Origin: Pseudomonas nunensis
GTDB taxonomy: Bacteria; Pseudomonadota; Gammaproteobacteria; Pseudomonadales; Pseudomonadaceae
DNA: 64,000 bases
Assembly (NCBI RefSeq): GCF_024296925.1
Contig: NZ_CP101125.1
Coordinates: forward strand, 6,512,501-6,576,500
Direction: 5' to 3'
In this document: positions 1 through 9,449 of the stretch, one piece after another
Position numbering within the stretch: the first letter of the stretch is position 1
Layout: each line of letters opens with the position of its first letter
Made by a program: the position numbers and the translations under genes
The notes under the pieces: generated by a model
What the model was told of the DNA's origin: nothing
Database searches by the model: none
What the model saw: only the letters and a program-made list of their open reading frames with translations

Positions 1-1220
1 TGTTCACCTTTCTTCAAGCGCAGACGCACCACTTGGGTGTTGTCCGGCAGGGTGCGCCACGTACGGGTATCGGCACCTTCCAGAACAGCTGAAGAAATAC
101 CCACCGCCAGGCCGGCCAGCGGGTTGGTTTCGTTGATCTTCTTCTGGGCCACGCCTTTGGTCACGGCGCGCACGGTGGTGCGCAGGATGATGCCCGGCAT
201 GTCGTCACGCAATGCGCGGCGCGACATGGCAGTGGTGCTGTTGAGCTGGGTCAGGTTCAACTGCTGACCGTCCACGCCGATCTGGGCGAAGGCCGGGGTC
301 GAGGTGTCCGGCTTGATGATCGGGAATGACAGCGGGGTGATCACGAGCTGATTGCTGATAGGCAATGGCAGCGGAATGCGGATCGAGTCACGGGACGGCG
401 CCAGGCCGCTCTGCACCACGATCAGGATGTCGCTGTCGTCAGTCTTGGCCGGCTTGTCGAGGTTGACCAGTGCCTGTTCCAGCAGCGGGGTGTTTGGGCG
501 CAGTTCAGCGGCTTTGCGGTAACCCGGCGCGGCGAGGTCTTTTTCACCCAGGGCTTCGTAGACGTAACCGGCCAGGTAATGGCTGAAGGCACTCTGGTAG
601 CTGTTTTTCAGGCTGACCACGTCCGGCGCGTCGAGGCTGGCGACCGGATAACCCTGCAGGTCTTTGTACTGGGTCTTGATGCCTTCTTTCTCGGCCTCGT
701 TTTCGCTCTTGAGGTATTCCTTGTCGCGCAGATCGGCGATCACCGCTTCGCGTTCGTGGGTCTTCTTGATCGACATGCGCGCGCCGTCGAAGTCGTTCAC
801 CGCCAGCAGGTTCAGGGCCATCTGGGTTGTCAGCATGACTTTTTCGTAGTCGTAGCCTTCGTAGCGACGGACCTTGTCGTTGACCAGGAAGCTGCCGAAC
901 TGCGCCAGGTACTTGTCGGTATCAAGCTTGACCGAGTCTTCCCACTTGCCCACCACCTGATCGGCGCTGGTCCAGGCATTCTGGCTGCCGGAGAGGTCGC
1001 CCTTGGCGCGCAGCAGTTCACCCTTCTCGAAGTAATAGAGCAGGTCTTTGTCCGGGCCGGAGTTGTTCTTTTCCAGCATCGTCAGCGCCGCGTCGACATT
1101 GCCGGCGGCCAGTTGCTGGTTGGTTTGCGCGAGTTCGGAGTCGTAGTTGCGAAAGGCGGAACAGCCGGAGAGCAAGGTGACTGCACTGAGTGCGATCGAG
1201 GTAAGGGCGCGAGAGGCCAT
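1..1220 (-). CDS. COG3014 family lipoprotein, partial (C-terminus beyond window)
   Basis: The gene starts at 1220 and runs off the left edge of the window, so about 406 codons are visible and the C-terminus is missing. The N-terminus is a lipoprotein signal with lipobox LLSGC, followed by SAFRNYDSELAQT, so the mature protein should be lipidated and anchored in the envelope. The body is a helical, TPR-like region (AGYVYEALGEKDLAAPGYR) and then a beta-rich part. It is closely similar along its length to the next gene on the same strand (1426-2826), for example GYDYEKVMLTTQMALN is in both. The family is conserved in proteobacteria but its function is not established. Confidence 0.85.
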   Translation of the reverse strand, partial: MASRALTSIALSAVTLLSGCSAFRNYDSELAQTNQQLAAGNVDAALTMLEKNNSGPDKDLLYYFEKGELLRAKGDLSGSQNAWTSADQVVGKWEDSVKLDTDKYLAQFGSFLVNDKVRRYEGYDYEKVMLTTQMALNLLAVNDFDGARMSIKKTHEREAVIADLRDKEYLKSENEAEKEGIKTQYKDLQGYPVASLDAPDVVSLKNSYQSAFSHYLAGYVYEALGEKDLAAPGYRKAAELRPNTPLLEQALVNLDKPAKTDDSDILIVVQSGLAPSRDSIRIPLPLPISNQLVITPLSFPIIKPDTSTPAFAQIGVDGQQLNLTQLNSTTAMSRRALRDDMPGIILRTTVRAVTKGVAQKKINETNPLAGLAVGISSAVLEGADTRTWRTLPDNTQVVRLRLKKGE

Positions 1221-1321
1221 AGGGGTACTTCTTCCCTGAGTAGAAGCAGCCGCGCGTGCTGGTCGGGCTGTTGGGACCTATCAGCAGGGAGACTGGCGTC
1301 CTGCCAATTCCTCAAAAAGAG

Positions 1322-1370
1322 GAGCTTAAAATGCCGCAGCGCAATCGCGAGGGCGCGGCATTATAAGCTC
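1322..1370. repeat. Inverted repeat between the two COG3014 genes
   Basis: Arms 1322-1337 and 1355-1370 are 16 bases each and complementary except for one position, with a 17-base loop. On the minus strand it lies between the end of the 1426-2826 gene and the start of the 1220 gene. It lacks a clean U-run, so it may be a weak terminator, an RNA-processing hairpin or an operator. Confidence 0.6.
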
Positions 1371-1425
1371 GGATGCTGGCGATGTAATGGCTTTTTAATT
1401 ACATATTTTCACAACGTGCCACTAC

Positions 1426-2826
1426 TTATTTCAGACCTGATACCACGGTGCTGTCTGGCGCAGAGGAAGGTTCGAAAGCCACGCCGTTGCTGAAGATCCG
1501 CCCACCCAGTGCTCGCAGGCCGATGACTTGATGGTTCTGATCGATGCGGATTTTCAGCGGCGCGGCGCCCGGAGCGTTGGGCAAGCTGATCAGGTGCTCG
1601 CCTTTTTTCAGGTGCAGACGCACCACTTGGGTGATGTTGGGCAAGGTGCGCCAAGTCCGGGTGTCCGCGTGCTCAAAGCCATCATGCTGCGTCACGTAGG
1701 AGGCTTTGCTTGGGTCGCGCCGGTTATCGGTACCCTGAACGTCAGCCGCCAGGAAGGCGCGATAGGCGGTGCGCTGAATAATGCCGGGCATGTCGTCGCG
1801 CAATGTCCGCAGCGACATGTCGGTGATGCTGTTGACGAGGATCAGTGGCTGTTTGCGTCCATCGACGGTTATCTGTGTGAATGCCGGGGTCGAGGTGTCG
1901 GGCACCATCACCGGAAACGAAACGTTGGCGACGATGACCTGGCCGTCTTGCAGGCGAACCGGATAGGGCACCCGAACCGAACTGCGCGCCGGCGCCAGGC
2001 CGCTTTGAACAATGATCAACACATCACTTTCATTGGCTTTGATCGCGGGTTTGTCGAGTTCGCGCAAGGCCTGTTGAAAGAAGGGCAGGTCGGGTCGCAA
2101 CTCGATGGCCTGGCGATAACCGGGTGCCGCGAGGTCACGCTCGCCCAGCGCTTCATAGGTAAACCCGGCCAGGTAGTGGCTGAACGCGCTCTGATAGCCG
2201 TTCTTCAGCGCGATGACTGAGGGCGCATCGAGAGTGGCCACGGGGTAGCCCTGAAGATCCTTGTAGTGCACGCGAACGCCCTGGGCCTTGGCTTGTTCCT
2301 CGACTTGCTCGTATTGTTTTTCCCATTGGCGTGCGATCAGTGCTTCGCGCTCGTTGGTTTTCTTGATATCGGCGCGGGCACCATTGAAGTCATTCACGAC
2401 CAACTGGTTCAGGGCCATTTGCGTGGTCAGCATGACCTTTTCATAGTCGTAGCCATCGTAGCGACGCAGTTTGTCATTGATGATGCTGCCCCAATGCTCG
2501 CCCATCGCAGAAAGAAGTTGAGTGCCGGTGGATTCAACGGTGTCCTGGCGCTGAATCACCATTTGCTCCGCGCTGCGCCAGGCCACCTGACTTTGCGCAA
2601 TCTCGCCGGCGGCACTCAGGACGGCACCTTTTTCGAAGTAATAGAGCAGATCCCGATCTTCTTGCGGGTTGTGCAGTTCCAGCAATTGGAGAGCGCCCTG
2701 CGGATTTCCAGCTTTCAACTGGTCAGTCGTTTGCGCCAGTTCCAGGTCGTAGTTGCGATAGGCGGCGCAACCGGTCAGTTGCAGTGCAAGGCTGAGCAGC
2801 AGCGAGAAAAACAGGTGTGAGCGCAT
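1426..2826 (-). CDS. COG3014 family lipoprotein
   Basis: This complete 466-residue protein has a short hydrophobic signal ending in lipobox LTGC, then AAYRNYDLELAQT, which predicts an envelope lipoprotein. A helical N-terminal half with a TPR-like segment (LAGFTYEALGERDLAAPGYR, about residues 215-235) is followed by a C-terminal part containing DTRTWRTLPNITQVVRL and a LKKGEH motif shared with its neighbour. It lies about 200 bases upstream of the partial paralogue on the same strand, so the two look like a tandem duplication. The cellular role of the family is unknown; a part in envelope assembly or surface polymer handling is only a guess. Confidence 0.85.
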   Translation of the reverse strand: MRSHLFFSLLLSLALQLTGCAAYRNYDLELAQTTDQLKAGNPQGALQLLELHNPQEDRDLLYYFEKGAVLSAAGEIAQSQVAWRSAEQMVIQRQDTVESTGTQLLSAMGEHWGSIINDKLRRYDGYDYEKVMLTTQMALNQLVVNDFNGARADIKKTNEREALIARQWEKQYEQVEEQAKAQGVRVHYKDLQGYPVATLDAPSVIALKNGYQSAFSHYLAGFTYEALGERDLAAPGYRQAIELRPDLPFFQQALRELDKPAIKANESDVLIIVQSGLAPARSSVRVPYPVRLQDGQVIVANVSFPVMVPDTSTPAFTQITVDGRKQPLILVNSITDMSLRTLRDDMPGIIQRTAYRAFLAADVQGTDNRRDPSKASYVTQHDGFEHADTRTWRTLPNITQVVRLHLKKGEHLISLPNAPGAAPLKIRIDQNHQVIGLRALGGRIFSNGVAFEPSSAPDSTVVSGLK

Positions 2827-2979
2827 AAACGATCATTCTTCCCTGAACGGATATCGCGAGGAGGTGGCGATTCGCCGCTGAATTTATACGCAGCCGTGCA
2901 GGAAACGCCAACAAAGCTTGAGTGAAAGCCATTGGAAGTTAACAATGTGTTACTTCGTATTTCCCCTTGAGATTCATTC

Positions 2980-4878
2980 ATGACTGCCTCCTCCCGTTTT
3001 CTGGCGTGGCTAGTGCTGCCGGTTATTGCGTTCTGCAGCCTCAATGCGCTGGCCGACACCGCCGAAGGCGCGCCCAAAGCGCTGCATTTGCTCGACTACA
3101 TTGGCGCCGACTACCCGGCAACGGTCGAGGCTGGCAAGGTCATCGATGAGTCTGAATACCGCGAACAGCTGGAATTCCTCGGCGTCCTCAAAGGGTTGAT
3201 CGCTGAATTGCCGGCCAAGCCTGAGCAAGCCGAGCTGGAGCAGGGCGTCAGCAGCCTCGGCGCCGCTATTGCAGCTCGCAAGGACAGCGCCGACGTCGTG
3301 CGCCAGGCACGGCAGCTCGGTGCGAAGCTGGCGGTGGCCTATGAAGTCAGCCAGGCGCCGGTGATTACCCCGGACCCGACTCGCGGTGCACCGCTGTACG
3401 CACAGCAATGCTCGGTGTGCCACGGCGATGCGGGCGCTGGCGATGGCCCGGCAGGCGTGGGCATGACGCCGCCGCCGGCCAATCTGCGCGATGCGACGCG
3501 CCTCGATCGCCTGAGCCTCTACGGGATCTACAACACCTTGGGTCAAGGTGTCGAAGGCACCGACATGCCGTCCTTCGCCGATCAACTGGATGATCGTCAG
3601 CGTTGGGACCTGGCGACCTATATCGCCGGCTTCAGCGCCGACCCGGCGGCAGCGAAATCCGAAAAAACCTACAACATCGCCGACCTGGCCCGTCAGACAC
3701 CGGCCGAAGTGCTGGCCGCCGAAGGCCCGCAAGCGGTGGCGACCTTCCGCGCACAACGGGCGCAGCCGCCGCAGGTCAAGCGTGGCCCGGCGCAGTTGCT
3801 CGATTACACCGCCGCGACGTTGGACAAGAGCATCGCCGCTTACCGTGCTGGCGAGCACGATCAGGCTTACGACCTGTCGGTCGCGGCGTATCTGGAAGGC
3901 TTCGAACTGGTCGAAAGCTCACTGGATAACGTCGACGCCAACGTGCGCAAAGACACTGAAAAATCCCTGATGGCGTACCGTCAGTCGTTGCAGGACGGTT
4001 TGCCGGTGGCTCAGGTTGAACAGCGCCTGGACGCGGCCAAGTCCAAGTTGAAGGAATCTGCCGGTCTGCTGGGCAGCGATGGCTTGAGCTGGTCCTTGAG
4101 CTACATCTCCGGTCTGTTGATTCTGCTGCGCGAAGGCCTGGAAGCGATTCTGGTACTGGCGGCGATCCTCGCGTTCCTGCGCAATACCGGCCAGCAATCG
4201 GCGGTGCGCAGCGTCAACGTCGGTTGGGGTTTGGCGCTGGTGGCCGGTTTGGCGACTTGGGCGTTGGCGGCGTATGTGATCGATGTCAGCGGCGCCCAGC
4301 GTGAACTGCTGGAAGGTTGCACGGCGTTGTTCGCCAGCGTCATGGTCCTGTGGCTAGGCGTGTGGATGCACGACCGTCGCCACGCCGCAGCCTGGCAGGA
4401 TTACATCAAGAGCAGCCTGGTGGGCGGCGGTGGGCGTTTCGGCTTTGCGATCCTCGCGTTTTTCTCGGTGTACCGCGAACTGTTCGAAGTGATTCTGTTC
4501 TACGAAACCCTGTGGTTGCAGGCCGGTCCTGCCGGGCATAACGCGGTATTGGCGGGCGGCGCCACGGCGCTGGTGCTGTTGATTGGTTTGGCCTGGGTGA
4601 TCCTGCGCGGTTCGGCCAAGCTGCCGCTGGCGCTGTTCTTCGGCATCAATGCCGGGTTGCTCTGTGCCTTGTCGGTGGTGTTTGCCGGGCATGGCGTGAA
4701 GGCGTTGCAGGAAGCCGGGATCTTCGGCACCCGGCCGGTACCGTTCTTTGACTTCGACTGGCTGGGGATTCATGCGGATGCGTATTCGTTGAGTGCGCAG
4801 GCGGTGGCGATCATTGCGATTGTTGTGCTGTACAGCCGCAGCCGGATGGCGGAGAAGCAACGGGTGCGGGTTTCTTAA
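2980..4878 (+). CDS. Cytochrome c / FTR1-family iron permease fusion
   Basis: The 632-residue protein has three parts: a signal peptide (about residues 1-25), a periplasmic region with a class I c-type heme site (CSVCH near residue 144, probable distal Met in GTDMPSF near 195), and a C-terminal seven-helix-like membrane domain of the FTR1/EfeU family. Two REXXE iron-binding motifs are present, REGLE near residue 384 and RELFE near 499, the signature of FTR1 permeases. The likely role is high-affinity iron import across the inner membrane, with the attached heme domain coupling import to Fe(II) oxidation. It stands alone with no EfeO or EfeB partner nearby. Family assignment is firm; the electron route is inferred. 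Confidence 0.9.
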   Translation: MTASSRFLAWLVLPVIAFCSLNALADTAEGAPKALHLLDYIGADYPATVEAGKVIDESEYREQLEFLGVLKGLIAELPAKPEQAELEQGVSSLGAAIAARKDSADVVRQARQLGAKLAVAYEVSQAPVITPDPTRGAPLYAQQCSVCHGDAGAGDGPAGVGMTPPPANLRDATRLDRLSLYGIYNTLGQGVEGTDMPSFADQLDDRQRWDLATYIAGFSADPAAAKSEKTYNIADLARQTPAEVLAAEGPQAVATFRAQRAQPPQVKRGPAQLLDYTAATLDKSIAAYRAGEHDQAYDLSVAAYLEGFELVESSLDNVDANVRKDTEKSLMAYRQSLQDGLPVAQVEQRLDAAKSKLKESAGLLGSDGLSWSLSYISGLLILLREGLEAILVLAAILAFLRNTGQQSAVRSVNVGWGLALVAGLATWALAAYVIDVSGAQRELLEGCTALFASVMVLWLGVWMHDRRHAAAWQDYIKSSLVGGGGRFGFAILAFFSVYRELFEVILFYETLWLQAGPAGHNAVLAGGATALVLLIGLAWVILRGSAKLPLALFFGINAGLLCALSVVFAGHGVKALQEAGIFGTRPVPFFDFDWLGIHADAYSLSAQAVAIIAIVVLYSRSRMAEKQRVRVS

Positions 4879-4899
4879 AAAGCATTCGCTTCGCTCATA

Positions 4900-4979
4900 T
4901 TCGCGGGCAAGCCTCGCTCCTACAGGATTCATGCGCCGGTCGCGTATAACCTGTGTAGGAGCGAGGCTTGCCCGCGAAG
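4900..4979. repeat. REP doublet, family b (GCGAGGCTTGCCCGCGAA type)
   Basis: Two inverted copies with TTCGCG outermost flank a short spacer. The doublet lies between the FTR1 gene and yaiI and could fold into one long hairpin in RNA. Confidence 0.85.
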
Positions 4980-5001
4980 CTTTTTAAAAGAGGTAAACAC
5001 A

Positions 5002-5457
5002 ATGCGTGTCTGGATCGATGCCGACGCCTGCCCACGGGCGGCCAAGGATCTGGTGGTGAAGTTCGCCCTCAAGCGCCAGTTCGAAGTGGTGCTGGTGGCC
5101 GGTCAGCCGCAGATCAAGCCAGGCCTGGCCTTGGTGAAGCTGATCGTGGTGCCCAGCGGCCCGGACGCGGCTGACGATTACCTGGTGGAACACGCCGTGC
5201 CCGGTGAGCTGGTGATTTGCAGCGATGTGCCGCTGGCGGATCGCCTGGTGAAGAAAGGCGTCTCGGCCCTCGACCCGCGCGGCAAAGAGTTCGATGCGCA
5301 GAACATGGGCGACCGGCTGGCGGTACGGAATCTGTTCACCGACCTGCGCGAGCAAGGCCAGATGAGCGGCGGCCCCGCGCCGTTTGGTGAGCGAGAGAAA
5401 CAGGCGTTTGCGAATGCGCTGGACCGGATTCTCACCCGGCTAACCCGAAAATCCTGA
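5002..5457 (+). CDS. yaiI: YaiI/YqxD family protein (DUF188, UPF0178)
   Basis: This 151-residue protein begins MRVWIDADACPRAAKDLVVK; the early DADACP motif is the hallmark of the YaiI/YqxD family, which is distantly related to PIN-like nucleases. It contains VICSDVPLADRLVKKG and ends with a basic helical tail. The length is typical of the family. The ATG is preceded by AAAAGAGGTAAACACA, an acceptable ribosome-binding site. The biochemical function is not established. It sits between two REP doublets and shows no clear operon partner. Confidence 0.88.
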   Translation: MRVWIDADACPRAAKDLVVKFALKRQFEVVLVAGQPQIKPGLALVKLIVVPSGPDAADDYLVEHAVPGELVICSDVPLADRLVKKGVSALDPRGKEFDAQNMGDRLAVRNLFTDLREQGQMSGGPAPFGEREKQAFANALDRILTRLTRKS

Positions 5458-5474
5458 GCCACACCCAAAACCCC

Positions 5475-5564
5475 TGTGGGAGCGGGCTTGCTCGCGAAAG
5501 CGGACTGACATTCAACATTAATGTTGGCTGACACACCGCTTTCGCGAGCAAGCCCGCTCCCACA
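5475..5564. repeat. REP doublet, family a (GTGGGAGCGGGCTTGCTCGCGAA type)
   Basis: Inverted copies with TGTGGG outermost lie between the converging yaiI and elbB genes, separated by a spacer that itself contains inverted AACATTAATGTT. Confidence 0.9.
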
Positions 5565-5576
5565 TTTTGGTCCGTG

Positions 5577-6245
5577 TTACACGTCGTTTTCGTGGGTCAG
5601 TTCGAGGACGCGGTCGACCAGTTTGTTGATCCCGGAAGCCGCTTCGCTAATCGTCTGGGCCAGCATATACGCCGGTGTACTCACCAATTTGCGCGCCTTG
5701 TCTTCAACAATGTCGCCCACGGCGCATTCAGTGTGGGTGGCGCCCATCTTGTTCATGGCCGCCGCGGTGTCGGCGTCGTTGCCGATGGTGCAGGTCACGC
5801 CCGGGCCGTAGATCTTGGCCGCCAGCGCTGGCGAGATGCAGATCAACCCCACCGGCTTACCCGCTTCGGCAAACGCCTCGGCCAACGCCAGGACTTCCGG
5901 TTGCACCGTGCAGCCGGCGCCTTCGACCGCGAAGTTGGAGAGGTTCTTGGCCGCGCCAAAACCGCCGGGCACGATCAACGCATCGAAGTCTTCGACGCTG
6001 GCCTCGCGCAGGTCCTTGATATTGCCCCGGGCGATGCGCGCCGATTCCACCAGGACATTGCGCGACTCGGGCATTTCTTCGCCGGTCAGGTGGTTGATCA
6101 CATGCAGTTGCGCGATGTTCGGTGCAAAGCACTGCACCTGGGCACCGCGCTGGTCCAGGCGCAGCAGGGTGATCACGCTTTCGTGGATCTCGGCGCCGTC
6201 GTACACGCCACAGCCGGAAAGGATCACTGCAATTTTTTTGCTCAT
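5577..6245 (-). CDS. elbB: ElbB, DJ-1/PfpI-family glyoxalase-like protein
   Basis: This 222-residue protein begins MSKKIAVILSGCGVYDGAEI and has the class I glutamine amidotransferase-like fold of ElbB (also called isoprenoid biosynthesis protein with amidotransferase-like domain). The nucleophile-elbow region of the family appears as GLICISPALAAKIYG. In E. coli ElbB has weak glyoxalase III activity and is linked genetically to isoprenoid synthesis; its true substrate is uncertain. The gene is convergent with yaiI and divergent from the sterol-desaturase-like gene, so it is probably monocistronic. Confidence 0.93.
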   Translation of the reverse strand: MSKKIAVILSGCGVYDGAEIHESVITLLRLDQRGAQVQCFAPNIAQLHVINHLTGEEMPESRNVLVESARIARGNIKDLREASVEDFDALIVPGGFGAAKNLSNFAVEGAGCTVQPEVLALAEAFAEAGKPVGLICISPALAAKIYGPGVTCTIGNDADTAAAMNKMGATHTECAVGDIVEDKARKLVSTPAYMLAQTISEAASGINKLVDRVLELTHENDV

Positions 6246-6360
6246 GGGCTTTTCTCCAGATTCATGGCGTTAAATGTCCACTAATTTGTCACTCGTTGCC
6301 ATAGGGTTAATTCGCGGCTACACCTAGGATCTGTCATCACGATTCCGATCAGGGCGCGTC

Positions 6361-7596
6361 ATGGACTTCATTCTGTATGCGGTGCCGTTTTTCTTTGTGC
6401 TGATTGCCGTCGAACTGCTGGCCGACCGTTGGCGCGGGGTCAGCAATTATCGTCTGGCCGACGCGATCAACAGCATCAGCACCGGCGTGCTGTCCACCAC
6501 CACCGGCCTGTTGACCAAGGGCGTGGGGCTGCTGACGTATGCGTTTGCCCTCGACCATGTGGCGTTGTTCAAACTCTCGGGCGACAGCGTCTGGGTCTGG
6601 GTTTTCGCCTTTGTCCTCTACGACTTTTGCTACTACTGGCTGCACCGCATGGGCCATGAACGCAACATCCTCTGGGCCGCGCATTCGGTGCATCACCAGA
6701 GCGAGGACTACAACCTCTCCACGGCCTTGCGCCAGACCAGCACCGGGTTTCTGCTGAGCTGGATTTTCTACCTGCCCATGGCCGTGCTCGGCGTGCCGTT
6801 GCTGGTGTTCGTCAGCGTCGCGGCGCTGAACTTGCTGTATCAATTCTGGGTGCACACCAAACACATTCCCAAGCTCGGCTGGTTCGAGTGGTTCTTCGTC
6901 ACGCCGTCCAATCATCGGGCCCACCATGCACAGAACGCTCTCTACATGGATCGCAACTACGGCGGGGTGTTCATTATTTGGGACCGTCTATTTGGCTCGT
7001 TCCAGGAAGAGGACGACAACGAACCGGTGATTTTCGGCGTGACCACGCCACTGGCGAGCTGGAATCCGTTGTGGGCCAACGTGCAGTTCTATGCGCAATT
7101 GTGGGATGACGCGAAGCGGGCGCAGAGCAAGTGGGACAAGCTGCGGATCTGGTTCATGCGCACCGGTTGGCGGCCAGCGGACGTGGCGGCCAAGTACCCG
7201 ATGAACAAGCCCGACCTGAGCCAGTTCCGCAAATTCGAAGTACCGCTGGATGGGCGCCAGCAGATTTATGTGGCGCTGCAGTTCTGCGTCTACATCGCCT
7301 TGGGCAGTTTTTTGATGAACCTCGAACGCAGCCTGCCGACCGGCGCGCTGGTGCTCGGCCGGGGGGCGGTGGCGCTGGGGTTGTTTACGTTGGGCGTGGC
7401 CCTGGAGAATCGTCCGTGGACGTTGAAGCTGGAGCTTGTGCGGCTGGCGTCGAACCTGCCGCTGATGTGGCTGGCGCCGCTGGTCGGGCTGTGGCCGGCC
7501 AGCGCAGTGGGCTGGGTCGGGCTGCTCAGTTACAGCCTGCTCAGCGGGATCGGTCTCTACTGCTGCAGAAATCGATTCACTCGACTGGCGTCTTAG
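6361..7596 (+). CDS. Sterol desaturase / fatty acid hydroxylase superfamily protein
   Basis: This 411-residue integral membrane protein carries the histidine clusters of the di-iron hydroxylase superfamily: HRMGHERN near residue 98, HSVHHQSED near 111 and NHRAHHAQN near 182. Hydrophobic segments lie at the N-terminus and in the last 120 residues. The superfamily inserts oxygen into or desaturates lipids using O2 and a di-iron centre. The actual substrate cannot be read from the sequence. The 3' end overlaps the converging DedA gene by 20 bases. Confidence 0.88.
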   Translation: MDFILYAVPFFFVLIAVELLADRWRGVSNYRLADAINSISTGVLSTTTGLLTKGVGLLTYAFALDHVALFKLSGDSVWVWVFAFVLYDFCYYWLHRMGHERNILWAAHSVHHQSEDYNLSTALRQTSTGFLLSWIFYLPMAVLGVPLLVFVSVAALNLLYQFWVHTKHIPKLGWFEWFFVTPSNHRAHHAQNALYMDRNYGGVFIIWDRLFGSFQEEDDNEPVIFGVTTPLASWNPLWANVQFYAQLWDDAKRAQSKWDKLRIWFMRTGWRPADVAAKYPMNKPDLSQFRKFEVPLDGRQQIYVALQFCVYIALGSFLMNLERSLPTGALVLGRGAVALGLFTLGVALENRPWTLKLELVRLASNLPLMWLAPLVGLWPASAVGWVGLLSYSLLSGIGLYCCRNRFTRLAS

Positions 7597-8209
7597 GTTC
7601 GCTGATTCGCGCTTGTTCGGCTTTAAGGGCTTGCTCGTCGGCGTAGATCTTCTTCGCCAGGCGAGCATTCTTGAAGCGCCGGCGCAGCCACAGGCCCAGG
7701 CCCAGCAACAACAGTGCGCCGAGCACCCACAGCTCATACTTCTTGACGCTGCCGAGCATGCCTTCGAGCACCGCACCGAAGTGATAGGCCGCCGCCGCCA
7801 GGGCGCTGGCCCAGATCGCGGCACCAATCCCGTTCAGCAGCAGGTAGCGTCCCGGCGGATAACCCGACAGGCCGATCGCCACCGGCATCACCGTGCGCAG
7901 GCCATAGACAAAGCGGAAGCTCAGGACCCAGATGTCCGGGTGCTTGCGGATATGCTCCAGCGCCCGGTCGCCCATCAACTGCCAGCGCGGTTTGCGCGCG
8001 AGTAATTTGCGGCCGTGCTTGCGCCCCAGGAAGTACCACAGCTGATCGCCGGCATAACTGCCGAAGAACGCCACGACGACGACCAGGTTGATGTCCATGT
8101 ATCCGCGAAACGCGAGGAAGCCCGCGAGCACCAGGATGGTTTCGCCTTCGAAGAACGTGCCGAGAAAAAGGGCAAAGTAGCCGAAGTCATGCAGAAATTG
8201 TTGGAGCAT
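7577..8209 (-). CDS. DedA family membrane protein
   Basis: This 210-residue protein has the DedA/SNARE-associated domain: an early FLGTFFEGETILVLAGFLA segment, then YAGDQLWYFLGRKHG and FRFVYGLRTVMPVAIGLSG, with several transmembrane stretches and a basic C-terminal tail. DedA proteins are inner-membrane lipid transporters or scramblases needed for proton-motive-force balance and normal envelope lipids; some return undecaprenyl phosphate. The gene ends inside the 3' end of the desaturase-like gene and diverges from hemB. Confidence 0.9.
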   Translation of the reverse strand: MLQQFLHDFGYFALFLGTFFEGETILVLAGFLAFRGYMDINLVVVVAFFGSYAGDQLWYFLGRKHGRKLLARKPRWQLMGDRALEHIRKHPDIWVLSFRFVYGLRTVMPVAIGLSGYPPGRYLLLNGIGAAIWASALAAAAYHFGAVLEGMLGSVKKYELWVLGALLLLGLGLWLRRRFKNARLAKKIYADEQALKAEQARISEPKTPVE

Positions 8210-8264
8210 TGTCTGGGTGCTGGCGAAATGAACGCGCAGCCTAACCCTTCGTGCACATTCATGA

Positions 8265-9431
<1,167 letters not shown>

Positions 9432-9449
9432 CCCTCCCAGGAACATTCG

